Assembly (NCBI GenBank): GCA_965263325.1
Contig: CBDHGY010000002.1
Span: 1,798,001-1,862,000, forward strand
Source of the DNA: CBDHGY01 sp965263325
GTDB lineage: Bacteria; Pseudomonadota; Alphaproteobacteria; Caulobacterales; Hyphomonadaceae
Length of the DNA: 64,000 nt
Direction: 5' to 3'
Part shown: in pieces, positions 1 through 9,498 of the stretch
How positions within the stretch are numbered: the stretch's first letter is position 1
How the letters are laid out: every line of letters begins with the position of its first letter
Notes under the pieces: generated by a model
Database searches by the model: none
What the model was told of the DNA's origin: nothing
The model's input: only the letters and a program-made list of their open reading frames with translations
Program-made: the position numbers and the translations under genes

Positions 1-859
1 ACAACGTTGTGATCAAGCCACCGTCGGCTGGCGTCACAGGAAGTGTCACCACCAAGTCTTTGGAGTGACGATTCTCGGTCTCGTTCCACCTATTGCCTTG
101 TGGTTCATTGGGTGCAGCAACATGATCTAGCCGATGCAGTTTGGAATTCTCCATTCCCATGGGGGCCAATATCTGAGTTTCTACAAAATCTTCATACGCC
201 TGACCGGTTACTTCGCTGATTATCAGTCCGAGTAGTGTGTATCCAATGTTGGAATAATTGAAATCAGTTCCGGGTGAGAATTCAAGCTCGGCTTCCGTGG
301 CTTCTAGTACCATGCCGTCCATGGTCGCCTCATCTGGCCAACCGTCGATAACGGCATAGTAATCGCGCTCCAGTCCATAGTCTGGTATTCCGCTTGTGTG
401 GGACAGTAGATGTTTAACCTCGACACTTTCCCATTTTTGCGAGCGGTAGTTTACTGGCAAATATGTGTTGATACTCGCGCTAAGGCTGAGCTTGCCGCTC
501 TCTACCAGCTTCATCACCGACGCGGCTGTGAATTGCTTGGTGATTGAACCGACATGAAAGGCCATATCTAGAGAGTTCAACTCAATTTCGTTGGCCATTC
601 CATACGCTCGTGCGTGAACAATTAAATCGCCTCGCTTAACAAGCGCGACACCAGAGAATTTCTCCTTTTCAACCATTCTCGAAAGAAACTCTTCGGTATT
701 GGGATCAATGATCTCGGAAACGGCGGATTGTTGACTGGCCAAACCAAGGCCATTGTCGGTGTTTATCTGCGAAGCGCAGCCCCAGGTTGTCGATACCAAT
801 ATGGCGAAAATGGCTTGACGCCTGCTCGAGCTAATAAGGCCCAACTTCTTGATGCGCAT
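1..859 (-). CDS. Serine beta-lactamase-like hydrolase, lipoprotein (C-terminus beyond left edge)
   Basis: I translated this by eye from ATG at 859; AGGA lies about 9 nt upstream. The visible 286 residues start with a basic, hydrophobic N-terminus and a possible lipobox ending WGC. They then show the class C beta-lactamase/penicillin-binding fold signatures: SxxK as SITK in 'HVGSITKQFTA', and the YxN motif as 'YSN' about 115 residues later, in 'FNYSNIGYTLLGL'. The family covers beta-lactamases, esterases and D-aminopeptidases, so the substrate is unknown. The likely site is the periplasmic face of the membrane. The reading frame is open to base 1, so the third motif (HxG/KTG) lies outside the window. 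Confidence 0.85.
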   Translation of the reverse strand, partial: MRIKKLGLISSSRRQAIFAILVSTTWGCASQINTDNGLGLASQQSAVSEIIDPNTEEFLSRMVEKEKFSGVALVKRGDLIVHARAYGMANEIELNSLDMAFHVGSITKQFTAASVMKLVESGKLSLSASINTYLPVNYRSQKWESVEVKHLLSHTSGIPDYGLERDYYAVIDGWPDEATMDGMVLEATEAELEFSPGTDFNYSNIGYTLLGLIISEVTGQAYEDFVETQILAPMGMENSKLHRLDHVAAPNEPQGNRWNETENRHSKDLVVTLPVTPADGGLITTL

Positions 860-1658
860 GGTGATCTTCCTGTCGTTCCGTCAAAGCTATTGAGAAACTT
901 AGTGCGAGTAAACTCATGCCGTTGGGCGCTTGGGCTACACTGCTAGCTAAAACGATGAGCGTCTGTTTTAGGGCGGATTAAGCCACTCGTCCAATCGATG
1001 TTGACCGACCGCTAAGGGCCAAAAATGTTCACTTGGGCCAGATGATCATCTGTCTTCGTCGCCGCAAACCGGCCTTGTCAGAGCGCCCGCATCGATCAGC
1101 AATCCAGAATTAATTCCTAGCGCCTGTTGACTTCCTGTTCTCAGATACCTATCTCTCCTCGAATGAGAACATATAGCGAACATACGCCAGGAAAAATCCG
1201 CCGATTTAGGCAGCGCGTACGCCGCCTTGCCCGCGCGGCGCTGGCGCGTGTTCGCCGGGTTCTAAAACGCGTGCGGGGCGGCGTGATGACCCGCCACTTA
1301 GCCGAGGTAAGCATTTGCGCCCCGGCGGCACCGCGCCGCGTAACTACGGAAGAGGCCGCGCCAAAGCTCGGCCTGCCGGCGGAACATCGAGGCATAGCCG
1401 TCCAAATGCCTGCGCTTGCGAGCGCATGTGCATACGGGCTGCTGGCTCCGAATTTCCCAAACCGGATCAGCGTCTCCTGCTTTATGCGGGTATTGGCTGA
1501 GCCCTATGCGCCGCCGCCCGGCAAAGCTGGAACATCGGCGCGCAGACACACATAAAGCCCCGGACCATGAACCCGGGGACATCGCATCTCAGGCGATGTC
1601 TAATCCCTCACTGCTCTCGCGCGGCCATTCCGCAGCGGAGCGCAACGGGCTGGGCGAC
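860..1658. other. Gene-poor stretch with GC-rich block
   Basis: No convincing gene was found. Bases about 1011-1032 resemble the left end of the dispersed repeat family described elsewhere. From about 1200 to 1557 the DNA is strongly GC-rich and full of short self-complementary runs. All six frames there give Arg/Ala-rich or low-quality translations, typical of non-coding high-GC DNA. I looked for tmRNA, RNase P RNA, 6S and SRP signatures and recognised none. Two hairpins at 1558-1600 probably end the M20 peptidase transcript. Confidence 0.5.
1558..1600 (-). terminator. Tandem hairpins after the M20 peptidase gene
   Basis: Two stem-loops lie side by side: CCCCGG (1558-1563) pairs with CCGGGG (1573-1578), and GACATCGC (1578-1585) pairs with GCGATGTC (1593-1600). 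Read on the minus strand, the CCCCGG hairpin is followed by CTTTATG, only a weak T-run. The position, 60-100 nt past the stop of the M20 gene, suits a transcription terminator or an mRNA 3'-end stabiliser. Confidence 0.45.
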
Positions 1659-3164
1659 TTATTCTGCCCCCATCGCCATCATGATTTGCGCATAGCCTTC
1701 GACCATACGCCGAACGTTTTCCACCTCCAGGCGCTCATTCGTGCCGTGGAAGCCTGATGTGTCTGCGATGTCGACGCTGGCCGGCGCAAACCGGTAGACA
1801 TTGTCAGACACATCCTTGGCCCAGCGCGCATCGGTGGCACCGAGCACAAGCCCCGGCGCAACGGGGGCGCCCTCGCCGATCTTATCGGCCACAGCATGAA
1901 GCACCGCGAAAGCCCTTGTTTCTGTTGAAGAAACAGGAGATGCCGCCGAGCCGATCCCGCCTTCAATCCGCTCAACAGACACGCCGTCTATATCTGCAAT
2001 CAGGGTTTCGACATGTTCGAACACACGCTCTGGCGTATCATTTGGGTGGATGCGGAAATTTATAACCGCCTCGGCCCGCTGAGGCAGGACATTGTCTTTG
2101 ATTGAGCCGGTGAGCATCGTCGGCGCGGTTGTGGTTCTGATCATCGCATTGCCAGCACCTGTTGTCTCGAGCGCGGATTCTACGCGGCCCCCCATCGCCC
2201 ACATATTCGCAAACGCCAGTCGCTGCATGAACGGCATGTCGGGCGCAGCAACCTCGATCAGCTCTTTGAGCGGTGAAGCAGAGAAATCGGCTGGCAGCTG
2301 GTTTTGTTCCAGAGCGAGGATGGCTTTCGAGAGTTGCACATTCGCGGAGTTCCTGGGCGGCATGGATGAATGCCCTCCCGCCGCTTTGCTAACCAGCTTG
2401 AGTGACATGTAACCTTTTTCAGAGACGCCGATGAAACCCAGTGTTTTTTGCGTTAGCGGATTGTTCCGGATTACGTAGAACCCCTCGTCCAACACCATTT
2501 CTGGCCGGATGCCGCGCTGCTGAAGACGTTTCATAACCGCCTGTGCGCCGCGGCCGGAGACTTCTTCATCATGGCCGAATGAAAGCAAAATGGTTCGTCT
2601 TGGTTGGAACCCTTCTCGCAGCAACGCCTCGGTTGCTTCCAGTATGGCGATCATTGAGCCTTTGTCGTCGAGCGTGCCGCGGCCGTAGATGTATCCATCG
2701 ACCACATTCCCGGAAAACGGCGGCTCATCCCAATCATCGATGGTGCCCATATTGATCGGCACGACATCCTGGTGTGCCATCAACAGAATTGGTGACAGAG
2801 ACGGGTCGCTTCCCTGCCAGGTAAAGAACAGCGTGTATCCTGCGACGAGCTCCTTCGTCAGCTCCTGATGGACGCGCGGATAAGTGGTTTCCATCCAGCT
2901 GTGCATTTGGGTCCAGGGTTCAGCGGCCCTCGGTGTGGCCGGATCTCCGGTGGCGCTTGTAATGGTCTGGAATTTGATGGCTGCGCTTAAATGCTCGACC
3001 GCGCTCACAGCGTTGATGGCCGGGGGTGGCGGCAAATCGATTTTCTCAACGTCCAACGGCCCGCCGAAACTAGAGGCGCGGTACGCCATATATGCAAAGA
3101 TTAGCACGCCTGCGAGCAATACCCCGGTGAGAACCCCGACAATCGCTTTTCCGATAGCGCCCAT
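1659..3164 (-). CDS. M20 family metallopeptidase (CPS1/PM20D1-like), membrane anchored
   Basis: This 501-residue di-zinc peptidase has one N-terminal membrane segment (residues 8-28) and probably acts on the periplasmic side. The metal-binding pattern of M20 enzymes is complete: H131/D133 in 'LMAHQDVVP', the Asp of 'GRGTLDDKGS' near 166, the Glu pair in 'FGHDEEVSGRG' near 200, D226-E227 in 'VLDEGF', and a C-terminal His in 'DTSGFHGTNER'. The 'AHQDVVP' form and the length point to the carboxypeptidase S / PM20D1 branch, which cleaves or forms N-acyl amino acids and short peptides. The substrate is not readable. The start at 3164 has GAGG just upstream. Confidence 0.9.
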   Translation of the reverse strand: MGAIGKAIVGVLTGVLLAGVLIFAYMAYRASSFGGPLDVEKIDLPPPPAINAVSAVEHLSAAIKFQTITSATGDPATPRAAEPWTQMHSWMETTYPRVHQELTKELVAGYTLFFTWQGSDPSLSPILLMAHQDVVPINMGTIDDWDEPPFSGNVVDGYIYGRGTLDDKGSMIAILEATEALLREGFQPRRTILLSFGHDEEVSGRGAQAVMKRLQQRGIRPEMVLDEGFYVIRNNPLTQKTLGFIGVSEKGYMSLKLVSKAAGGHSSMPPRNSANVQLSKAILALEQNQLPADFSASPLKELIEVAAPDMPFMQRLAFANMWAMGGRVESALETTGAGNAMIRTTTAPTMLTGSIKDNVLPQRAEAVINFRIHPNDTPERVFEHVETLIADIDGVSVERIEGGIGSAASPVSSTETRAFAVLHAVADKIGEGAPVAPGLVLGATDARWAKDVSDNVYRFAPASVDIADTSGFHGTNERLEVENVRRMVEGYAQIMMAMGAE

Positions 3165-3317
3165 ATGTGCCTCCTCAACGCTCCCTCATTATGAAAATAG
3201 GTGCGCCAGACTGACATGGAATACAAGAGCGACCCAAGGGAGCTTGTGACATAGACTTGCCCGACCGGGCGCACCAGATCACATAGCGGGTCTGAATAAC
3301 CTCGAGGAGGGTCCCGC

Positions 3318-4193
3318 ATGGGTGTCTGCAAATTCGCATATCTAGATGATCGCGTGATTGCCGCTGCCGAGGCGCAAATATCGCCTTTTGACCGCGGATT
3401 TCTGTTTGCACATGGCGCATATGAAGTAACGGCGGTTTACGACGGCAATTTGATCGATGCAGACGGACATATGGAGCGACTCAAACGGACCCTTGAGGGA
3501 ATATCCATACCGATGGTTTGGAGCGCGGACGATGTTATCGCCCGTCATGAGACTCTGCTTAAGCGCAACAATATGCTCGAAGGCCTTATTTATCTACAAA
3601 TCACGGCCGGTGCGTATGGATTTCGCGATTTTGCCGGTCCTGATGATCTCCGCCCAAATCTGTTCATGTATTGTGATGAGCGAGCGCTGATTGGCGATAT
3701 CGCACGCGATGGCATCGCTGCGATCACCGTGCCAGACACCCGCTGGGCGCGCCGAGACATGAAAACAACGCAGTTGTTGTCGCAGGCTCTCGCTTATCGA
3801 GCCGCAAAGGAGGTGGGTGCGGTAACAGCCCTGATGATCGAAGATGGCCACATCACTGAAGCAGCGTCGGCCAATGCATGGATCGTCGATGCTTCCGGAA
3901 CCTTGATCACAAGGGATCTGTCGAGCTCGATCCTGGCCGGTATTACAAGGGCACGCGTGATACAGCAGCTCACCGACTATGGTATTAGGGTGGAAGAACG
4001 CCGCTTCACCCCTGAGGAAGCGAAAACGGCAACGGAAGCATTCACAACGTCTGCAGGCGCAATTATCGCCCCAATCACAGCCCTTGATGGCCAAAAAATT
4101 GGTGACGGCGCGCCAGGACCCATCACGCGGCAGGTGCAGAGACTTTACTATGAGCACATTGGCGCAGACCTGGCCGAAATCCCCTGGCTCTAA
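3318..4193 (+). CDS. Class IV aminotransferase, D-amino-acid aminotransferase type
   Basis: This 291-residue PLP enzyme of fold type IV is preceded by a strong GAGGAGG ribosome site. The PLP lysine is K149 in 'RRDMKTTQLLSQ'. The N-terminal 'SPFDRGFLFAHGAYEV' and the later 'EDGHITEAASANAW' are the usual conserved blocks of D-alanine aminotransferase and its close relatives. It probably interconverts D-amino acids and 2-oxo acids, for example to make D-Ala or D-Glu for peptidoglycan. Branched-chain aminotransferases and aminodeoxychorismate lyase share the fold but fit less well. Its TAA overlaps the stop of the convergent membrane-protein gene (shared CTAA, 4190-4193). Confidence 0.88.
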   Translation: MGVCKFAYLDDRVIAAAEAQISPFDRGFLFAHGAYEVTAVYDGNLIDADGHMERLKRTLEGISIPMVWSADDVIARHETLLKRNNMLEGLIYLQITAGAYGFRDFAGPDDLRPNLFMYCDERALIGDIARDGIAAITVPDTRWARRDMKTTQLLSQALAYRAAKEVGAVTALMIEDGHITEAASANAWIVDASGTLITRDLSSSILAGITRARVIQQLTDYGIRVEERRFTPEEAKTATEAFTTSAGAIIAPITALDGQKIGDGAPGPITRQVQRLYYEHIGADLAEIPWL

Positions 4194-4714
4194 GGGTCGT
4201 CTTTTTTGCGCTCTTCGAACTCGCCATCCACTGTAAATGCATCGTCTTTGTCGCCAGCGCCGCCACCAGCCTGCATTTCCGCAAACGCTTTTTGGATGTC
4301 CGCCATGAGTTCTTCCGGATTTCCAAGCGGACTACGCATCGAAATGGCGGTAAATATCAATGCAAGCGTAAAAGGCGCGACCAGCAATACGACATCGAAA
4401 GTAGTGAAATCTCTCGCAAGCTCCGTTTCACGAAACAATGCTGCAATGAGAACACTAAAACCAAATACGATTGCGAACAGGAATGAGCGCGTGAAGAATA
4501 TAGTCATCGCTCGGCCAACCAGCCCCTGCTGCGGCGCGCCGGTTAGATTGATTGCCATGCGGGGCGTATTTAGGTTGGCAAGTGTTGCAACGGCAGCGAT
4601 TGCGGGAACCATCAACAAGCTCCTATTGGCTGCGCCTGCAACAATCACAGCGATCACAAATACAAACGCGGACAACACCCGCATCATGACTGGCATCCAG
4701 ATCGCAAATCGCAT
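4190..4714 (-). CDS. Hypothetical multi-pass membrane protein
   Basis: The family was not recognised. The 174 residues contain about four hydrophobic segments: near 10-27, 32-48 (weaker), 70-92 and 103-122. A soluble C-terminal tail follows, rich in Glu/Asp/Lys, with 'NPEELMADIQKAFAEMQ' predicted helical. The minus strand was chosen over the overlapping plus-strand frame because of its coherent hydrophobic pattern. The gene is convergent with the aminotransferase, with which it shares 4 bp, and divergent from the mutase gene, with about 80 bp between starts. Confidence 0.75.
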   Translation of the reverse strand: MRFAIWMPVMMRVLSAFVFVIAVIVAGAANRSLLMVPAIAAVATLANLNTPRMAINLTGAPQQGLVGRAMTIFFTRSFLFAIVFGFSVLIAALFRETELARDFTTFDVVLLVAPFTLALIFTAISMRSPLGNPEELMADIQKAFAEMQAGGGAGDKDDAFTVDGEFEERKKDDP

Positions 4715-4794
4715 GATTGGCCCCTTGCATTACGTGTCGCAACTTGCCGACACAGATAGGCCGCGTAATGGTATGCTGCAACTGGAGGATTCTC

Positions 4795-6780
4795 ATGGCT
4801 GACACTGAAACGCCCTTTCAACATGAGCGCGATCGCCCATGGATATTCCGGACCTATGCAGGTCATTCAACTGCGGAAAAATCTAACGCTTTATACAGAA
4901 AGAACCTCGCGAAAGGACAAACAGGACTGTCCATTGCATTTGATTTGCCCACGCAAACAGCTTTTGACAGCGATCATATCCTGGCCCGCGGCGAAGTGGG
5001 CAAAGTTGGCGTTCCGGTTAGTCATCTCGGCGACATGCGGACACTTTTTGCAGAGTTACCGCTCGAAGACATGAACACGTCGATGACAATCAACGCACCA
5101 GCCGCCTGGTTGCTCTCGCTTTACATCGCATTGGCAGACGAGCGCGCAGACGACAGATCTAAACTACGCGGCACAACGCAAAACGACATCATTAAAGAGT
5201 ATTTGAGCCGCGGAACCTATGTGTTTCCGCCCAAACCGAGCATGCATTTGATCTCCGACATGGTCAGTTGGTGTTATACCGAAGTGCCCAAATGGAATCC
5301 GCTTAATGTTTGCTCTTATCACCTGCAGGAAGCGGGTGCGACACCAGAACAAGAACTCGCTTTCGCACTTGCAACGGCAATTTCGGTTCTCGACACGATC
5401 AAAGCAGGTGGACATGTACCCGATGAAGACTTTCCGCGCGTGTTTGGACGCATTTCTTTCTTCGTAAATGCAGGCGTTCGGTTCGTTACCGAGTTATGTA
5501 AAATGCGCGCCTTTGTGGACCTGTGGGAAGAGATTGGTCGTACACGTTATGGCGTAAGTGATTCGAAATTTTTGCGTTTTCGGTACGGTGTTCAAGTCAA
5601 TTCTTTGGGTTTAACCGAAACCCAACCAGAAAATAATGTGTATAGAATTTTGCTCGAAGCACTCGCAGTAACGCTTTCAAAGCGTGCGCGTTGCAGGGCC
5701 CTGCAACTGCCCGCCTGGAACGAAGCAATGGGCCTCCCGAGGCCCTGGGACCAGCAGTGGTCTTTGCGGCTTCAACAGATACTCGCGCTCGAAACCGACC
5801 TGTTGGAGTTCGAGGATTTATTTGATGGTTCTCACGTCATTGAGAGCAAGACTGACACGCTAAAAGAGGGGGCTCGCAAGGAGCTCCAGAATATAGATGA
5901 AATGGGCGGCGCGGTAGAGGCCGTTGCCTATATGAAAGAGCAACTTGTCGAAGCCCATATGGCACGTATTCAGGGCATCGAAAACGGTTCGCAAATCGTG
6001 GTTGGCGTGAACGAATATTTGACCTCCGAAGAGAGCCCGCTTGGCACAGGAGACGAAGCTATTATGACCGTCGATCCGATGGTTGAAGCGGCGCAGATTT
6101 CCGCACTCAAAGCTTGGCGAGAAACCCGCGACACAGCATCTGTAGAGGCTGCGCTAAGTGAGCTGAAAGTAGCTGCGCGCGAGGGACGAAATATCATGGA
6201 GCCTTCCATCCATGCCGCGAAATCCGGCGTCACTACTGGAGAATGGGGAAAAGCTCTTCGCGACGTATACGGAGAATACCGTGGACCAACCGGTGTGGCC
6301 ATCGTTGTTGAGAGCGACGGAGATGAAGATATCGAAGCGGTAAAGGAACGTGTTGAGACCGTTTCCAAACAGCTCGGCGAACAGCTAACTTATGTCCTTG
6401 GCAAGCCGGGCCTTGATGGTCATTCAAATGGTGCTGAACAAATCGCTGCCAGAGCCCGCGCATGCGGCATGAAGGTCGTCTATGATGGCATTCGCTTCAC
6501 CCCGGAAGAGATCGCTCTCAGCGCGCGAGATGCCGGCGCTCATATTGTCGGGCTTTCAATCCTCTCTGGATCTCATTTGGACCTTGTCAGAGAAACCCTG
6601 GCAGAACTCCGTAAGCTTGATCTTGGACATGTGCCAGTCGTCGTTGGAGGGATCATTCCACCCGAAGATGAGCGTGCATTGAAGCAAATGGGGATCGCAC
6701 GAATCTATACTCCAAAGGATTTCAAAATTACCGATATTATGAGTGACGTCGTAAGTGTGGTTGAAGCGAAACTGACTTAA
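4795..6780 (+). CDS. ecm: Ethylmalonyl-CoA mutase (B12-dependent)
   Basis: This 661-residue adenosylcobalamin-dependent acyl-CoA mutase has substrate-barrel and cobalamin domains in one chain. The N-terminal barrel has 'GLSIAFDLPTQTAFDSD' and 'MTINAPAAWLLSLYIALA'. The C-terminal Rossmann-like domain (about 525-655) carries the B12 ligand motif DxHxxG as 'GLDGHSNG' near residue 540. Sequence character and length match MeaA/Ecm, which converts ethylmalonyl-CoA to methylsuccinyl-CoA in the ethylmalonyl-CoA pathway of acetyl-CoA assimilation. Methylmalonyl-CoA mutase of the large-subunit type is the alternative but is normally longer. The frame is open upstream to 4717, but GGAGG 8 nt before 4795 sets the start. 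No other pathway gene is adjacent. Confidence 0.88.
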   Translation: MADTETPFQHERDRPWIFRTYAGHSTAEKSNALYRKNLAKGQTGLSIAFDLPTQTAFDSDHILARGEVGKVGVPVSHLGDMRTLFAELPLEDMNTSMTINAPAAWLLSLYIALADERADDRSKLRGTTQNDIIKEYLSRGTYVFPPKPSMHLISDMVSWCYTEVPKWNPLNVCSYHLQEAGATPEQELAFALATAISVLDTIKAGGHVPDEDFPRVFGRISFFVNAGVRFVTELCKMRAFVDLWEEIGRTRYGVSDSKFLRFRYGVQVNSLGLTETQPENNVYRILLEALAVTLSKRARCRALQLPAWNEAMGLPRPWDQQWSLRLQQILALETDLLEFEDLFDGSHVIESKTDTLKEGARKELQNIDEMGGAVEAVAYMKEQLVEAHMARIQGIENGSQIVVGVNEYLTSEESPLGTGDEAIMTVDPMVEAAQISALKAWRETRDTASVEAALSELKVAAREGRNIMEPSIHAAKSGVTTGEWGKALRDVYGEYRGPTGVAIVVESDGDEDIEAVKERVETVSKQLGEQLTYVLGKPGLDGHSNGAEQIAARARACGMKVVYDGIRFTPEEIALSARDAGAHIVGLSILSGSHLDLVRETLAELRKLDLGHVPVVVGGIIPPEDERALKQMGIARIYTPKDFKITDIMSDVVSVVEAKLT

Positions 6781-6948
6781 ATTATTGAGCCGTGTACGGA
6801 TCAATTTTTAATGTCACACCTTAACAATAAAGACATACAATTGCGCAAAAAGGTTGCCTTCTGTGCTAAACCAATGGCAAATGACGCGGTCAACTCTTGA
6901 GTTGGACGCCTAACTGGCCGAAAGGCCACCGATCAAGGAATGAAAAAA

Positions 6949-7468
6949 ATGGCTACTAGAGCTAAGAAAAAACCAGCGGCCAAAAAACCTGCCGCCAAAA
7001 AAACAACAACACGCAAGCCTGCGGCTCGCAAAACGACGGCTAAGAAACCTGCCGCAAAAAAGACTGCAGTGAAGCGTAAGCCTGCTGCTAAGAAAACAAC
7101 AACGGCACGCAAGACGACTGCAAATAAGCCTGCGGCGAAAAAGCCGGCCGCTAAGAAGCCTGCTGCTAAAAAGCCCGCTGCTAAGAAACCAGCAGCGAAA
7201 AAAACAGCAACTAAGAAAGCGGCGACGACACGCAAAACAACAACGAAGCGTAAGCCGGCCGCCAAGAAAACAACAACGGCACGCAAAACCACTGCGAAAA
7301 AGCCTGCAGCTCGTAAAACTGCCGCGAAGAAGCCCGCAGCTCGCAAGACCACAGCGAAGAAGCCGGTAGCTCGCAAGACCGCAGCGGCGAAGCCTGCAGC
7401 GAAAAAGCCTGCGGCGCGTAAAACCACTGCACGTAACTGCTCGCAAAACAACTGCTCGCAAGAAGTAA
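6949..7468 (+). CDS. Histone H1-like lysine/alanine-rich DNA-binding protein, frameshifted near its end
   Basis: The protein is made almost wholly of KKPAAKK, KTTTARK and RKTTAKKP repeats, the pattern of bacterial H1-like (Hc1/HctB and alphaproteobacterial) nucleoid proteins that coat or compact DNA. AAGGA stands 9 nt before ATG 6949; the ATG at 6940 is too close. Around 7434 the repeat frame breaks. If read one frame over from there, the DNA continues as TARKTTARKK and stops at TAA 7466-7468, 32 nt before a perfect terminator. Read straight, the frame yields a Cys/Gln-rich tail that runs through the terminator to 7539. The intended end is therefore taken as 7468. The cause is either a real 1-2 nt indel near the GTAAC run or a sequencing error. 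Confidence 0.75.
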
Positions 7469-7500
7469 TTCTCGCATCGCGAGAGCGATCAACGAGCTTG

Positions 7501-7533
7501 AGCGCCGCTTTCAATCGAAGGCGGCGCTTTTTT
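7501..7533 (+). terminator. Rho-independent terminator of the histone-like gene
   Basis: AGCGCCGCTTTC pairs with GAAGGCGGCGCT, a 12-bp stem including one G-T pair, with loop AATC. It is followed by six T (7528-7533). The site is 32 nt after the TAA at 7466-7468. Confidence 0.9.
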
Positions 7534-7656
7534 ACGTGACTGGCATACAGCGTGAATGTTCGAGAGACACTTTGAACTGCCTGTAAGGCTTGATTTTTTT
7601 CGCTGTTTGCAGCCTAAACCGCATTGTAGACAGTCCGTTTCGGAGAATCTGAGCAC

Positions 7657-8109
7657 ATGTCACAGATGCGAACATTTATTGCCGCTAGTCTTATGACCCT
7701 TTTTGGCACAGCTGCGCTCGCGCAATCCTCGACGAATTGTGACCTACCAGATGCAGATGCTGCATCCGCTCACTTCAACGGGGCTTGGAAGGTAAGTGCA
7801 ACGGACGCGAAAACTGGTAAGGTGAACTACACTTATCAGGATTGTACAAATCCGGTGCGTCTAACAGCACTCGACAGTACACAGCTGGCACGAGAAGGCG
7901 GGTTGCCTGTGCGGGTCATAGAAGTGGATGGATCTACAATCATGTGGCTCGATGAGCGCGGTCAGGCAATCGCAACAAAGCCGCTCAACGGCAGCTTTAT
8001 GCTGATGCGTTATGGATACGGCCAAAATCGATCCGAATATGATCAAGTCCTGCGCTACGATAGATGCCCGGTTGCTGGGTCTGATTGTGCCTGCGAGGCG
8101 GCCCCTTAA
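7657..8109 (+). CDS. Secreted hypothetical protein
   Basis: The 150 residues begin with a clear Sec signal peptide (hydrophobic core about 5-20, cleavage after ALA in 'GTAALAQSS'). The mature part has six Cys: near the N-terminus 'TNCDL', then 'YQDCTNP', then 'DRCPVAGSDCACEAAP' at the end, consistent with disulfides outside the cytoplasm. I do not recognise the family. The stop TAA lies in a TTAA shared with the convergent transporter gene. Confidence 0.8.
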   Translation: MSQMRTFIAASLMTLFGTAALAQSSTNCDLPDADAASAHFNGAWKVSATDAKTGKVNYTYQDCTNPVRLTALDSTQLAREGGLPVRVIEVDGSTIMWLDERGQAIATKPLNGSFMLMRYGYGQNRSEYDQVLRYDRCPVAGSDCACEAAP

Positions 8110-9341
8110 GGCCTGTCTCCCGCCCGAAACAGGCGCCCACCTTCGGTTATCCACACAACCAGGAAACTAATCGCTCCAAGCGCTGCGAAACCAACGACCA
8201 ACGGTATGGGTGTGCCGTCATATTGCGAGCCTATATACCAACCGAGAAGACTGGAGAATGTGGTCGTTGCAAATCCGTATGCTGCAGAACCTGTACCCGC
8301 GATCTTTCCGAGAGGCTCCATTGCCAGAGCGTTGTAGTTCGAGCCAATCAGCCCAAAGCACGCAAATACGATCACAAACAATGGATAGAAAATCGCAAAG
8401 ACATATCCAACCGCAAGCATCAACACCAACAAGAGTAACGAGAGAGAAATAAATGCACACAATGCGATTTGGCTGATCAGGCGCATTCCAAAACGCTCAA
8501 CAAGCCGCGAATTCGCAAAAGTTGCAACGGACATACACGCCGCAACACCGGCGAACCACAATACAAAACTGTCTTCTTTTTCAAAGGTTTCGGAGAAGAC
8601 CTGCTCTGCTGACCCAATAAACGCGAACAACGCGCCGAATATTACGCCAGAAGCAATCATGTAACCTGTCGTGACGCGGCTGCGAAACACATCTGCATAG
8701 GCACCAGCCGACGATTTGATGCTAAGAGGTCGCCTATTTTCTACAGGTAGCGATTCCGGCAACCGAAAGAATGACCAGATCAATAGCGTTCCGCCAAAAA
8801 TAGCCAACACCCCGAACGTCCACTCCCAGGGGGCAACAAACAACACCAACTGCCCAATACTCGGTGCCATTATCGGAACAATCATGAAGATGGTCATGAC
8901 GAGCGACATGATCCGCGCCATGCTGCGACCTGCAAACCAGTCTCGCACGATTGAAACAGCCACAACGCGCGATCCTGAGGCAAATACGCCTTGAACGAAC
9001 CGAAGCGCGAGTAATTGCCAGAAGTTCCCAACGAACATGCAGCCAATCCCGGCTATCGAGTAGCCAATCAAAGCGACAAAAAGCGTTTGACGGCGACCAT
9101 AGGCATCAGACAAGGGCCCCCAGATCAACTGCGGCGCACCAAACCCAAAAATATATGCGTAAACGACAAGTTGCTGATCATTGGCGTTGGAAAGTTCGTA
9201 GGACGTCGCGATATCGTCAAGTGCAGGCAGCATGATATCAATCGCTAGCGCGTTCAACGCCATCAATCCTGCGATTATGACAACGAACTCAGCGGTCGAA
9301 AGCTGAGGTATTTCAGGTCCGGGGGCTGTTGGATATGGCAT
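8106..9341 (-). CDS. MFS multidrug efflux transporter, Bcr/CflA family
   Basis: A 12-helix major facilitator of about 411 residues. The segment 'LALDIMLPAL'-like (here 'LAIDIMLPALDDIA') in helix 1 and the loop 'GPLSDAYGRRQTL' between helices 2 and 3 are typical of the DHA1 Bcr/CflA drug exporters. 'LRFVQGVFASGSRVVAVSIVRDWF' (helix 4 to 5) also fits. The likely role is proton-driven export of drugs or metabolites; the substrate is unknown. A GTG at 9371 extends the frame, but the GGGGG upstream of ATG 9341 makes that start better. It shares TTAA with the secreted protein gene. Confidence 0.88.
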   Translation of the reverse strand: MPYPTAPGPEIPQLSTAEFVVIIAGLMALNALAIDIMLPALDDIATSYELSNANDQQLVVYAYIFGFGAPQLIWGPLSDAYGRRQTLFVALIGYSIAGIGCMFVGNFWQLLALRFVQGVFASGSRVVAVSIVRDWFAGRSMARIMSLVMTIFMIVPIMAPSIGQLVLFVAPWEWTFGVLAIFGGTLLIWSFFRLPESLPVENRRPLSIKSSAGAYADVFRSRVTTGYMIASGVIFGALFAFIGSAEQVFSETFEKEDSFVLWFAGVAACMSVATFANSRLVERFGMRLISQIALCAFISLSLLLLVLMLAVGYVFAIFYPLFVIVFACFGLIGSNYNALAMEPLGKIAGTGSAAYGFATTTFSSLLGWYIGSQYDGTPIPLVVGFAALGAISFLVVWITEGGRLFRAGDRP

Positions 9342-9498
9342 CTGCGCCCCCTTTGAATTTCCCGCGAACACGCCTTCTGGTGCGATGAGCCGAAGAAAGC
9401 AACTCTGTTTGCCTGCGAATGGTCAAATTCACGGCGCAATCCTATCCGAGTTGTAAGATAGTCCGTCGAGAAGACATTTTTGGGAAGGGATACGAGCA

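Noticed and set aside
1127..1582. Arg-rich ORFs on both strands
   Set aside because: They overlap each other in a GC-rich block, lack ribosome sites and family resemblance, and have no coding bias.
1200..1600. tmRNA, RNase P RNA, 6S or SRP RNA
   Set aside because: No tag-coding segment, no GAGGAAAGUCC-like RNase P motif and no SRP GGAAGCAGCC motif were found.
6950..7450. CRISPR array or tandem satellite
   Set aside because: The repeats are codon-based (Lys-Ala-Pro) within one reading frame, vary in length and have no spacers.
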